This document shows, in pieces, positions 34,201-45,618 of a stretch of 64,000 nt of DNA. Each line of letters opens with the position of its first letter. Position 1 is the first letter of the stretch. This stretch comes from Syngnathus acus. Its lineage: Eukaryota > Chordata > Actinopteri > Syngnathiformes > Syngnathidae. The notes under the pieces were generated by a model. The model had not been told where the DNA came from. It saw only the letters and a list, made by a program, of their open reading frames with translations, and made no database searches. The DNA lies in NCBI RefSeq assembly GCF_901709675.1, contig NC_051103.1:6495501-6559500 (forward strand), written 5' to 3'. Both the position numbers and the translations under genes were made by a program.

Positions 34201-37200
34201 TTAGCGCTCAGGATGATTGACATGCTCATGGCAACACTCTTTGTAGACACTTACCAGTCTCGATATATGGCCCTGCGGGGTTGAGGGGGGCGACAAGAAA
34301 TTACACCATTGGTGAGCTTGTGAATGTTTACATCTATGTCAGCAACAACTAAACAAAAGCCGGCAATGATTTCCGGTTTCGAGACCAACCCTGTATGTAT
34401 CAATCAACTTGTCGTGAGTGACTCACTGCTGGCCAAACAGGTGTAACAAGGTAGGGCGCATTCTTTAACTTTGAGCTTTGGTTTGGGTGATTGAGCGAAT
34501 CCGAAAGTCGGAAGGCGTCTTTACAGGAAGTTTATTTATCCACTTTTGTGGTGGCTCATAACAAAGACATCAAATAAATATTACTAACTAAACTCGTAGG
34601 TGTGGATTAACATGACAATAGAAAATAAAAATTCAATTTTTGGTATCGTCTTGCCAAATGTAGGTCAAATTAGTTTTGGGTCTGATTTTCCAACAACTTT
34701 CCTCACCTGAGCCTCTCCAGACACTCCAAAACGTGCCGTTGGATATTTTCGTCTTTCTCGTAGCTTTCCAGCAGCGAGATGGCCTCGTCGTGGTTCTGGC
34801 AGTAGACGTTGTACACCGCCTCCAGCTCCGCTTTAAAGTCAACGAAGACTTTTCCTGGAGAGTCGCAAGACGGGAAGAGCTCAAGTGGGATTTTCTTCCG
34901 CGCAAGCTTTGTAAGGCGGACGTACCGATGGAGTCGGTTTCCTCCAACGTTTCAAAGAGCCGCTGCGACAGATCGATCACAGAGTTGATGTTGCCGAAAA
35001 GGCCGTCAAAGTCCACGTTGTTCACCTTCAGACAAAAAAACGACCATCACTATTGCGTCACTTGAAGCGCACGATCAACATCACAGGCCGAGGCGTCTAC
35101 CTGCTTCTTCTGCAGAGGCTCAACGATCTCCACCACGCACATTTGCAGGTCCTTGATGTAGTCCTTCTCCGTCTGCAGGAGCTCCTCAATCACCTTGGAT
35201 CGCTTCTCCAGCATCCTCAGCTCGGGGTCCTCGGTGTCGGCGGCGGGCGTGGCGTCGCCGGCCGAGGCGGGCTTTGAGAGTTTGGGCTGCGACGACAACT
35301 GCGTCATCTCTGAGAAGAGCAAAAAGGAACATTGAGCGACACATCACAAAACAAAATATTTAAAAGATACAGAAATTAAAATATCTATCAAATGGTCTCA
35401 AAAGTCAATTTGTAACCGCCCCAGGACAGTTTTTTGTTTCCTTCCCGGCATGACCTCACTTGTGGCTTCACCTTCACGTGATTGAACTAAAGCTGGGCTC
35501 AGGGGAGCTTTGCTCCACCAGCGCCATCCGTCCACTAGTTCACCGAGCCAAGCGTCCCCGATGACAAAGCAGTCGGCTAATGGCTTTGCGCTAAGCGGAC
35601 AACAAGAGTGGCAAAACAAAAGGCTGCGCGTATAATTGGAATCAACCGGTCTCACGTTTTGAGGTGACCCACTTTTATCAAGCGACACTTTTATTTGCTC
35701 CGCCATGTGGAATCAAAAGGCTCCTGACACACATATTTGCATTTGCACAATGCAGAAGCAGGATTGCTTCCAAAAATACTTGCAGATGCAAAAAAAATGA
35801 TAGAAAGTGAAGACCGGCCACTACATTAGGTACATTAGGGATCTAATGCACAAGCTCCATCAAAATTCCGCTACAATATTGTGAAGATTGAGTTTCACAA
35901 AACTCAACAATTGAAAGACTCTTTTTGTAAAGACATGATGAAGATTCACCCACCTGCTGCTGCAAACAACTTTCTTCCATCAAGCAAGCCTGCACGACCC
36001 CCTCCCACTCCTCTTTCCCTTTTCAAACAAAACCAGCCATTTTAAGACTGGTTGTCCGGCTCACACGGCCGCCCGTCCAATGTGTGCACTCGCCATTCCA
36101 CAGCTCCAATTACCATGAGAAAGAATTGCAAGGCACCATGATTGCACGCACCAGAGATGACAACGACCCCTGGGCGGAGCATAAAAGCTGGAAGTGGATC
36201 ACGTTGACTACAGGTTGTTTTGCGACTTGTTTTGTTTTGGTTTTCAGCGTGCATTTTTTTTTTTAAAGCTCCTACTTGCATCAATAAACTATGCTAATGT
36301 AAAGTAGCGTGCTAGATTAATGGGTGGAATCCGGGTCCAGGTCTTGGATGGAACCATTTGATGTTTTCACAGCTCCACCTCAGAGAGATATGCCAAAACT
36401 CCACATGAAATCCTGAACGCAGTTTAACTCATAACGGGAGACTTTGAAACGTGATGCAGCCAATCAAAATCGAGACTTGAGGTCAAAGCATGCGAGTGTG
36501 CTTGTTCACGGGAGAATGCACAGTTGCCCCCGGCAACAAGGCCAGCAGGAGGGCATGGGGGCCGCCTCAGTTTTTGGGGAGGCAGTGATTTGGCTTCCAG
36601 CAATAACATCGATTTTTTTTTTAATTTAGAAGGGCATGATCTTACTTGAGCGAAACCTCACGGAAACTCAAGCGAGTTCCAACTTGCAATAAGGTACCGG
36701 AATGTCCCACCAACACGCTCCTTTGGTCGAGGGAAGCTGCCACACAAGCTCCCGCTTATCTCCAAAGGTCAAACGTTAAAGGGCCGCATTCCAGCGAGTG
36801 GTCAGATCTCACAATCGGCTCAGTTGTCGTCAACAAACGCACGACGTTGTTCTATTATTGTCAATAGAAAATATAGAAAAAAAATTCACGAATGGCGTTG
36901 AAGATTAACTTCTGGTCAAAGGTCAGTAGCGCTTGTTATTGAAACTCACGCTCTCATAAAGTGGCGTCACGCTGACTCACGCTAACTTGTGTTGTCGAGA
37001 CTTTGAAACAATGTTGTGCTACGACTTGAAATATGGTCTCGAGATTTGCACACTCAATTAACAACCCCCCCCCCACGCGGTCAATGGCGAAGATTGTTAA
37101 GGGATTAGCGAGGACCACACGGCATATGCTGCTCCATCATCACGTCATGACACTATGGCCAGAGACACTAAAAAGTCTCAGAATTGTGTGCCTTGTTTGT

Positions 37201-40200
37201 GTACGGGGGTAGTAAAAGTTTACACACCCCTGCCAGCTTTTGGTGATTTACAAAATGAGACCAAGAACTCGCTAAACGTTTTCCGACACGCAATCAAATA
37301 CAAACCTCCTGACGGGGCTGAAACACTAACAGGATTAGTGCATGCCGGTGTTTTGAAAAATGGCCACAACGCTATCAGCCTCACAACGAAGGAGTCAGGA
37401 GCAGCACTAGCCGCTGCCTGGCTCCAGACAGACGGACCCCCGCCATCCACTCGCCATGCTGACGCTAGGGATTAATAGCCGGGCGCCTGAAAGGGGGCTG
37501 CCTCGCCGACTGTGTGTACGGCCGTGAGTCTTGGTGACAGGGGGAGGGGCCTCCGTGGTGGTAGTGGTGTTAAGGGGGGCGGGGGGCGCCACCTGCTTCT
37601 TCTCAGACACAATACACTCAAGTCAGAGTTTGGCTCTCTCACACACATGACTTTCCAATGTTTTTGGCTTAACCATTTGTCAGGTCTCAGTTAGACTCAA
37701 ATCAGATCTTAGACTCCATTCCTTCCTATTACTCATCAACAAAATAACCTGAAGATCATTTACATGTGAATAAAGTTCATGTTGACAGATTGGTGTCAGT
37801 GTACCGAGTGTCCCTATCTTGATTGAAAAGGCAAAGCAGCCTTTTATGGTTTGCTTCAACTAAACAGACTCGTTACGTATGAAGACTTTTTTAGCAAACA
37901 TGTCTCCAGGGACAATGACAACAAAAACCAAGAAGCCGCAAAACCCGTTCCGCAAGACCGGAGACTGAAGAAAATGCTCTCTTCCTGTGGGACGCCCAAT
38001 CCTTATGTGCTTACAAACATGGAGAGACATCTTGATGTAATCAATGATAATCTGGCTACTTTGGGTTTGAAAGTTCAGGCTGGAGGTCACATGTGATATG
38101 AAAAGGGACTTGAATGGCACTCTAGAAAGCAGAAAGTACATTTGGTCACATGACAAGATCCAGGTCTTTACCGTGGTTGGGCTTCCTCATAGTGGCGAAG
38201 GCTGATTTTCCCAGGGAGCTGGGAGCCGTCTTCCTGTAGAAGCTATTGCGATCTAGAGAGCCCACATAAACGGGCTTCCGACCCCGCTTGGGTCCGCCGT
38301 TCCCGGCGCTCGACTCGTATCCTTTTTCCGTCTCCTCGCTGCGCCCGTAGACGACGGGATCCTCAAAGGAACGCATCCGCCTGAGCGCCAGCTTCTTGTT
38401 TTGCTCTTCCACCCATTCCTCACAATGCGTCTTGCGTTGTTGTTCTTTGGGGTATTCCTCGTGATGCGAATCCACAGATGAAGAACGCAAATCTCGATAT
38501 TTGTCTCTGGGTTTGTGGTAGGGTCGTCCTTCGTCTCTGCGCTCGTAGGGTTCCGTTTCTGTCCGGTTGCCACGGTAATCATTCTCGGAATCGTAGGAGT
38601 CCTGGCGCTCATAGTCGTCTTTCTCCCTCCGTCTGTGGTGGTCGTAGTACTCGGCATCACCTGCATCTTTGTACCGATAGTAGCGCTCCCTCTGTTTGGC
38701 ACTGCTGCATTCGTCTAATTCAGAGTCACATTGGTCGCCTTGTCTATTCGAGTAGTTGTCTTCATTTATCCGGTTGTAGACTTCTTTGTCTCTGTAACTA
38801 TGCTCTCTGCGGTCGTAGTCGTCCTCCGAACGCCATTCACGGTACTTATCTTTGTATTTTCGCTCCCTATAGCGGTCTTCCTCTCTGTATTGGTCTTTGT
38901 CCCTAGAGCGTTTAGTATCGTAATAGTCCCAGTCTTGGGCATAATACCGATCGTCTCTACGAGTGTCGTCTCTGCGAGGATCGTCTCTGCGAGGGTCGTC
39001 TCTCCGAGGATCGTCTCTGCGAGGGTCGTCCCTGCGAGGGTCGTCCCTGCGAGGGTCGTCCCTGCGAGGGTCGTCCCTGCGAGGGTCGTCCCTGCGAGGG
39101 TCGTCCCTGCGAGGGTCGTCCCTGCGAGGATCGTCTCTGCGAGGATCGTCTCTGCGAGGATCGTCTCTACGATCGTAGTCTCTACAAGAATAGTTTCTGC
39201 GATCGTCGTCACGGTAGTCTTCGTATTCATCGTCGTACCTGTCATGTTCCTTGGGGTCACGTTTACGATGTCTCCTCTCGTCATAATATTGTCTGTCGTC
39301 GTCGTAGCGGTCGTGATTTCTTCGGTCGTAATTATCCCTGTACTTGTATTTTTCCGTCGAGTCATAGTCCTCGGATTCTCTGTGACTCCTGTGGCTGTAA
39401 CCGTCAGAGTTACGTTGGCTGTCTCGACTTCTATTGTCCCGTTTCCTATCTTCATCCAATTTGGCGTAGCCCTCGTGGCTCCTGCTGTCCTTTTCTAATG
39501 GCACCTGCTCGTAATCCTCCGGGCCTTGGTAGAAGCAATGTTTGCCGTTCCATTCCGATATCCTCACATCAAGGTGACCGTCTTGTGAACCTGGATGGTA
39601 GTAAACATTCTGCCCTTGACACCTCCTGTCTTTATAAGGTGACTTCTGCTGGTCATCATATTCCCAGCTTGTTTGGTTGCCCTGGCCCTGGTGGTCCCAT
39701 TGCACAGGCCACGGAGCGGCCACATGCACAGTACCTGGCACGGGCCCCCCTGCAACAATCGGGACAGGCATCATCCCGGCTTGCATTGGCATCGGAACTG
39801 GGTTACCTGGCACTGCTACCATCATGGCTTGCTGCGGGAGTCCAGCAGGAGCGACCCCATAGCCGGGATACACAACCTGTTGCTGCTGAAGCTGGTGGAG
39901 TTGCTGTAAATGTTGAAGATGGGCCACTCGCTCTCTTTCCTTAGCCCATCCAGCATCCCCCAGCTCTTCCACGCTCTTCCCCCTCCTTACCGGGGCCCCA
40001 GGAGCGAAGTTCCAGTCCACGGGAGCAAACATGACCGGGTTTCCATAAACCGTTGGGCTCTTCATGTTCTGTTGTTTAAATGAGCCTCCCAGAGCTGTGA
40101 TCTTCAAAGCGATTGATTCCTTTGCCCCTTTGATTCTGGCATTCCTTCACAAAGCGCCGTAAAAGACTCCACCTGTCAGGCATTTTGTTGAGCAACTATG

Positions 40201-43200
40201 TCCCACTTGTTTTTCTTTGCCTTCTCTGCATGGCCTCAGCAGGAGCGCCCGGGCCAAGCACCTCCCAGCTCTCGGCGTAACTGAATCATCCCCTCCCTGC
40301 TGTCATCTCAGCGAATTGTTGCAGGCAGGAGGGGGTGGCGGTGCTTGAAGGAGGGGCCTCCTTGGGTTAATGATTTCAGTCTAGTCACATGAGTAGAGGA
40401 TCAGCCTAGTAGCCACTCCCATTGTTTCAAGTGCTACTACTGCCGCTTGCAGGAAAACACTGTCCCTGAGGACAAGTCTTTGACGAGAGACAAATTCCAC
40501 ATTATAACTCCGTAAAACCGCATTGACATAGTGAAGTTTTTTTTTCCTGTGCAATGAACAATCCGCCATCCTTTATCCTGTTTGCTTAGTTGTGCAATTT
40601 CCTGCTCACCAGATCAATGCTGTCTGTGGTACCGACACGGATAGGCCTCAAGGATAAAACGAAAACTCCACTTGGACTTGTGTGGAACAAAGTAATTGTT
40701 TTTAAACACAAAGAAAGTAAGCAATTAATAGGTCAGACCATTAGCTTGAAAAGTTGAAACCCGAGTGCACAATGAGCTATTGTAAAACACTGTCCGCACT
40801 CTTCCAGCTCAAACTTTGATGTGGGGAAAAAACTGGGGCCTCTTCATGAATATACACCCCCCCCCACACACACACACTCTCAATCTCATCTCTCCATGCG
40901 AGAGGCAAGGAGTGGTTCAAACCCAACACAAATAAACGGGAAACTAAGTACCCATGGGACAGTGTCAATTTACTAGCAATTTCAAAAATCTCAAGGGTGA
41001 TAAGAAACTGGCAATTCTTTCGTGATGACAAATTGTCTTATAAATAGAAACATTTTCACCGAGACTCATTATGAGATGTTTCACAGGGTATTAATGAGGG
41101 GGGGGGGGGGAACTCTACTTGCGTGAGACAGATTTAATTACTATCAGATCTAAATCAGGACCGAAACTGCTTTTTGTGTAACACAACATTCCTATAGGGG
41201 AGTGCTCATGCAAATGAAGTTGTAGTAAAAAGGAATACGATCATGTATCAAACTGTCCGACGTCTTTAAGTGTCCTATTATGTTTGGTTAACTGGAGTTG
41301 CCAAAGGACCCTGAGAACGGCGTCGGTGTCATGGAAGCCGAGAGGGGAGCGTTTTAATAGTGGGGGTCTAAAGAATTAAAGATCTTAAACACACACACAC
41401 AAAAAAATCTAAACAAAGGTTGTTAGTTTCATCTTGCTATGTTTTTTTTTTTTTAAGCTGCCATTGTTTCCCGAAATGTTTTGATCCACGCCCCGCATGG
41501 AAAAACACACTCTTGGAGTGTGTGCACGACAAACACGTTGGCCGCTACAAAGATGAGACAACACGCCTTTCTGTAAAGTGAGCACGAAATGGGGAACGCA
41601 ACGCGACTATTATAGTACAATGAAAGCGGATGTGGGGAGGCGTTACGAGATGTTATTATTTACAGGAAGGTGTGAGAATTCCGCTCCAGTGACGAGTGAA
41701 TGCAAATTATGTGGACGCTTAGCTTGTTGCCCTCTAGCAAATTCCTGCCCTTGACAGACAATGGCAGTCCTGTAAAATAAGACTTTAAGATCCAACACGA
41801 GAATTGTAACAAGTTTGCAAGTTCCTGTCATTATCTGAGAAAGTAAAAAATGATATGAAACATTTGAAGAGTGCTCTGAGCTCCGTCCAACATTCTCCAT
41901 CCTACCCGCCAATCTGCTGGATGTGACCTCCTCAGAAGAGAGTCCAAAGAGGTGAGCCAGGGGCCGCGTTATGGGGGGGGGGCCCAGACTTTCACAATCT
42001 GGTACCTAGGTGACAACACGTGGGTCTGCCTCATGAGAAGCCAGTTTTCCTCAAGAGGCAGCCACGAGACCTCTAACTGCATCTACATTAGGACTATCGA
42101 TTTTTTTTTGCAAAGAAGGTTCAAAGTTCATGGCTTCACTTACCTTGCAACTGTTGCTGCTCCAAGGCCAGCGTCTCCAGCGTGTAGTTGCAGAACTCCA
42201 GGTTCTCCATGAGCTGCACGCGGGCCGTCTCCTCCTCTTCCTCCTCCAGCAGGGCCCTGAGTTCCTCGGCGGTGCGCGCATACACGTCCATGTCGTTCTC
42301 CACCTCTTGTAGCCGTAGCAACAGCTCGCTCTGCCGTTGGCTCTCCAGCTCCAGCTCCGGATCTTTCCCGTCTTCCGGTTGGACTTCGTGTTCCTGGGTG
42401 GCCGTGAAGTCACTGAGATCCGCTTGCTCGTCATTTATTTGGTCAAAGCTTGGCTCGTGAGGGGCAAAGAAGATGGAGGTGTTGTGGTGGGAAGAGTTGG
42501 CGGAGGGTCTCGGGGTCGGCGGAGGACGACGGGGAGCAGGGCGGGCCGGTCGACTCGCGGGGCGCACCGCTTGCGGACGAGGAGGCGGCGGGCGAAGGGT
42601 CCTGCGTCTCTCTAACGATGAGGAGGCAGAGTCGGAACCCGGCGAATGCAAAGACCCCCGGATGATGTCGCTCTCGTCGTTGTAGCCCAGAATGGAGAAG
42701 TGTCTGGAGATGTGCGATTGCTCCACCGAGGCGCCGCTGTCGCTGCACGGCGACGTGAGGCTTTTCTCAAATTCAAAAAGCTGCTGCGACAGTTTGGCTT
42801 CCAAGTCGCCGGCCGATGTCAGCAAAGCATCCAAGGTGAAGGACGACGGCAAGAAGCCGTTGGAGCCCGAGCGCACCTGCTGGGAACGACACGATTGGCT
42901 TTCGGCATCATTGGCGCTGGTCTTCTTCTGTTTATGGTTCTCCACGATGCTCATCAAGGCTTGTCCGAGCGTTGCGCTTCGGCTACAGTTGCCATTCCCG
43001 GTGGGCCCGTGGCGGTTTTGGCTGTCTTTGGACCAACCAGAATGAGTGCTAGGTAGAGTTAGACTATGAGAAGATTTAGGTTGAGGTCGGCCGGTTCCGT
43101 TAGCGTAGCTTCTCTGATTTCCGTTCGTGTAGTTGGTCTGCTTTGCGTCGACGCGATTCGTTTGGCTACGTGCGGGCAAGCTCGGTCGCGGAGGTGGGAG

Positions 43201-45618
43201 TCTGGGTCTCGTCGGTGGCATGGATTTGGGTCTCTGCGGTCTCGGGTGCGATGGGCCCACAGGAACCAGATCGCTCTGCCTTCTGTTTTCATTTGGAGCA
43301 GCGTCGCTCTTGTTTGCACTTTGCCATCTCTGCTGCTCGTTCTTCTCAAAGTAGTCCAGGTCCCATATCGTGTGATCTTCACAAGCGGTCGGATCGGGGT
43401 CGTTCCCGTCGGACCACGACGGATCTGAGCTGTAGTCAAAAGCGTCCTCCTGTTTCGGTTCGTCGTGTTTTGTTTCCTCTGCCATTTTCAGATCGGGCCT
43501 TTCGATTTTGACAAAACGATGAGGGAAGATACCACGGCGTCCTCTCAGCTCTCCCTCCAGCCAGCCATCTTCCATGGTGTTCGCAACACGAATGCGGTCG
43601 CCCACATCAAAGTCCAACTCACCGGGCTCCATGGCGCGGAATTCATAGAGCGCCACTCCGTAGACGGCACCTTCCTCCTCTTCGTCGTCTTCTCGGGGAG
43701 ACTCTTCCTGCTCCTCAACCTGCTCATCTTCGACGGCGTCTTCTTCGCTGGCCTGCGCTGCATCATTGCTGAAATACTGGCAATGCTGGAGCTCCTGAGG
43801 TGATCGCAGAGGACTCAGGAGCTCCACAAACCCCTCCGGGAAGATCCCCCTGCTGCCGTCGAGCTCACCTTCGAACCAACCCGGCTCGGGCAGTCCGGTG
43901 ATGATGATCAAGTCGCCCTCGCGGAAGTCCAGCTCCTCGTTGAGCTGCGCGTGGAGACTCATGAGAGCCCGGGCCTGGCCCAGGGCGTGCGCCGGGAGGT
44001 CGGCGGCGTGAGCCTGGGCCGAGCGCGCCGAGAGCTGCCGGGAGCGGCACGAGAGGTTCAGCTCCTTGACGCAAGAGGCGGGGAAGACACCGCGGGCCCC
44101 CCGGTCGTCACAGCCGCAAAGCCAAGACTCTCCAGACTCCATGGAGTCCCCCGTTTCCCCAACTACCACATCCCCTGAGGAGACACGGAGTGAACATGAC
44201 TTGGATCTACAACAATAACGCATTTGATCTCATGACAACATGAATGAATTAAAAAATCTAATCTTTGAATTCTTCATAAACGGCAGTGTCTGCCAGTCAT
44301 AGCACAAATAGGATCTTAAAGATGGTGAGTATAAATTTATATATGCTCCGATTTTCAAGAGTGTTGGGGATTTGTGGAATGACCAGCTAGAAGTTATGGG
44401 GGGGGGTCACATTCCAAAGTTTATGCAGCTCCACCTCCCCATTGTGTCGCTGAGCAAAACTGGGACAAGGCCAACAGGAGCGTGGAAATTCCTACAGGAA
44501 ATAAACACGCCGCAGACAGCCAGTGTGGATGCTTTCCTATTATGGAGGAAATGTCCTTGGCTTTATCCATTGAAAACAACATATGCAAAGTCTCTATACT
44601 ATTGTGTGACACTTCTGTACTAGGAAAAGAACTTTGACTAAAACTTGGAAGAGGTTTTACCAGTGTGAAGGACTTTAGCCAACGTCATTGTCTTTAGTCC
44701 TGAGCGTGTTGGCATAAGAATGACGCACACAAAATAAATTCTTCATGAATAACACAGCTCATGTCATCAGAGGAACTTAAAAATAAAGACAGGTGAGTGC
44801 ACTAGTTTTAGTTAAGCATCTGAGGACATCTAGTGGGAGGTTTGGGGAAGTAGCCTGACTCCACAGAGGATGCTAATGCATTCATTGACAAAAGAGCACT
44901 ACACGCATATTGGCCAAAAATTGGCTACCATGATATAAAAAAGAAAAAAAAAAGAAAAAGCGCTACAAAGGCTAAAAGAAAAAAAAAACCACTTCGATCT
45001 ACAAATGAACAAATTGTTTACCTGGGTGCAGAGACATCGTTTTTAGGCTAAGCCAGAAAACAACATTCATTGGATATCACTTCACAGTACGACGACCAAA
45101 AATGTTTCTTCCAACTCTTCTTCAGATGTGGGATATTTATATTATTGCACTTTTACTTTTTTTGCATGATGAGAATGATTCCAAATCAAATGCTACCATT
45201 TTGATTCCTTACCTCTCTTTAGGGCAAGACTCCCTTGTTGCGTGGAGCAAAAATCATTAATGCACACGTAGAGTCGATCTTCGGGCTTGGAAGTGGGTAT
45301 GGTAACCTCTTCCACAAAGGTGCTGGGAAACTGACCTGAAGATAGCACATAGAGGGGGGAAAACCAAACTTCCTCAGTTTTCATGATCTTTAGTCATACT
45401 CGTCATATTTTAAGCAAATCTACATTTCCCCTTTGCGTCGTCCTCCATGCCCAATCGCTGAAAGCGTCCTTACCGGTGACGCCATCTTTGTTGCCGAGCA
45501 ACCAGAAGTCATCCACCACGCCGAGCACCTCGATAACATCGCCGGTGAAGAGGGGCAGCTCCTCGGAGACGCTGGGAAGGAACTCAAAGACGGCGCGCAC
45601 CAGCGATCCCGCTTCCAT
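31266..45618 (-). CDS. dnmbp: dynamin-binding protein (Tuba), Cdc42 GEF
   Basis: 16 exons, 1606 aa (human 1577). In transcript order: 45474-45618, 45213-45335, 42144-44174, 35101-35309, 34926-35025, 34707-34854, 34255-34272, 33689-33888, 33497-33627, 33318-33422, 33121-33249, 32718-33053, 32438-32647, 32162-32360, 31514-32064, 31266-31451. Four N-terminal SH3 domains (about residues 5-60, 65-130, 150-208, 255-312) bind dynamin in the family. A Pro-rich region and coiled coil follow. The DH domain is about 795-985 ([32 protein letters not shown]). A BAR domain is about 1020-1240. The two C-terminal SH3 domains (about 1320-1375 and 1546-1606) bind N-WASP and Mena in the family. The protein activates Cdc42 at cell junctions and links actin to endocytosis. 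Exon 3 is one 2031-base coding block, and intron 3 (35310-42143) contains a large extra ORF. Confidence 0.95.
34255..34272 (-). CDS. dnmbp: 18-base microexon of dnmbp (exon 7)
   Basis: The exon encodes parts of the sequence LRAIYRDW inside the DH domain. It has a good pyrimidine-rich acceptor ending CCCGCAG and a GTAAGT donor. Skipping it would keep the frame but remove six residues, leaving the sequence out of register with human LKSLYNEW. Joining exons 6, 7 and 8 restores a continuous match to the family. Confidence 0.85.
37200..37290 (+). repeat. dispersed teleost repeat, copy B (fragment)
   Basis: AAGTTTACACACCCCTG is followed by GGTGATTTACAAAATGAGACCAAG, close to the copies at 570, 51325 and 53655. 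Only the first end of the element is recognisable here. Confidence 0.45.
38146..40065 (-). CDS. 639-codon ORF in dnmbp intron 3; likely alternative 5' coding exon
   Basis: I do not recognise this protein. From the ATG ([10 protein letters not shown]) there are 639 codons. The N-terminal 120 residues include RRGKSVEEL, a Gln/His/Leu run and a Pro/Met/Val/Gly-rich part. The middle is extremely rich in Arg, Asp, Tyr and Glu, with about thirteen RRDDP pentapeptides. The C-terminal 60 residues are again ordinary-looking ([19 protein letters not shown]). It lies on the dnmbp strand. Near its end, CCAACCACG is followed by GTAAAG. Splicing there (exon 38172-40065) leaves one base over, which is exactly the phase required by dnmbp exon 4. 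It could therefore encode the N terminus of a Tuba isoform lacking SH3 domains 1-4. The alternative is a nested single-exon gene ending KDLDLVM. Confidence 0.55.
   Translation of the reverse strand: MKSPTVYGNPVMFAPVDWNFAPGAPVRRGKSVEELGDAGWAKERERVAHLQHLQQLHQLQQQQVVYPGYGVAPAGLPQQAMMVAVPGNPVPMPMQAGMMPVPIVAGGPVPGTVHVAAPWPVQWDHQGQGNQTSWEYDDQQKSPYKDRRCQGQNVYYHPGSQDGHLDVRISEWNGKHCFYQGPEDYEQVPLEKDSRSHEGYAKLDEDRKRDNRSRDSQRNSDGYSHRSHRESEDYDSTEKYKYRDNYDRRNHDRYDDDRQYYDERRHRKRDPKEHDRYDDEYEDYRDDDRRNYSCRDYDRRDDPRRDDPRRDDPRRDDPRRDDPRRDDPRRDDPRRDDPRRDDPRRDDPRRDDPRRDDPRRDDPRRDDTRRDDRYYAQDWDYYDTKRSRDKDQYREEDRYRERKYKDKYREWRSEDDYDRREHSYRDKEVYNRINEDNYSNRQGDQCDSELDECSSAKQRERYYRYKDAGDAEYYDHHRRREKDDYERQDSYDSENDYRGNRTETEPYERRDEGRPYHKPRDKYRDLRSSSVDSHHEEYPKEQQRKTHCEEWVEEQNKKLALRRMRSFEDPVVYGRSEETEKGYESSAGNGGPKRGRKPVYVGSLDRNSFYRKTAPSSLGKSAFATMRKPNHGKDLDLVM
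38950..39180 (-). repeat. 15-base coding minisatellite (RRDDP array)
   Basis: The plus strand repeats CGAGGGTCGTCCCTG or near variants about 15 times. On the minus strand this encodes about thirteen RRDDP units, then RRDDT and RRDD. The central copies are identical to each other and the outer copies carry third-position changes, which indicates recent internal expansion inside an open reading frame. Confidence 0.9.

Larger units (their letters stand above)
35310..42143. other. dnmbp intron 3
   Basis: This intron is 6.8 kb long in a gene whose other introns are mostly under 700 bases. It contains the ORF at 38146-40065, a dispersed repeat near 37200, a poly-C tract near 37065 and a poly-G tract near 41099. 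No other recognisable exon was found. Confidence 0.65.

Noticed and set aside
38731-39498. 255-codon plus-strand ORF and a 229-codon shifted minus-strand ORF over the RRDDP array
   Set aside because: Both are shadows of the biased 15-base repeat. They lack the ordinary-looking flanks that the main minus-strand ORF has.
40912-40925. GTGGTTCAAACCC as a tRNA B box
   Set aside because: No matching A box or cloverleaf at the right distance on either strand.
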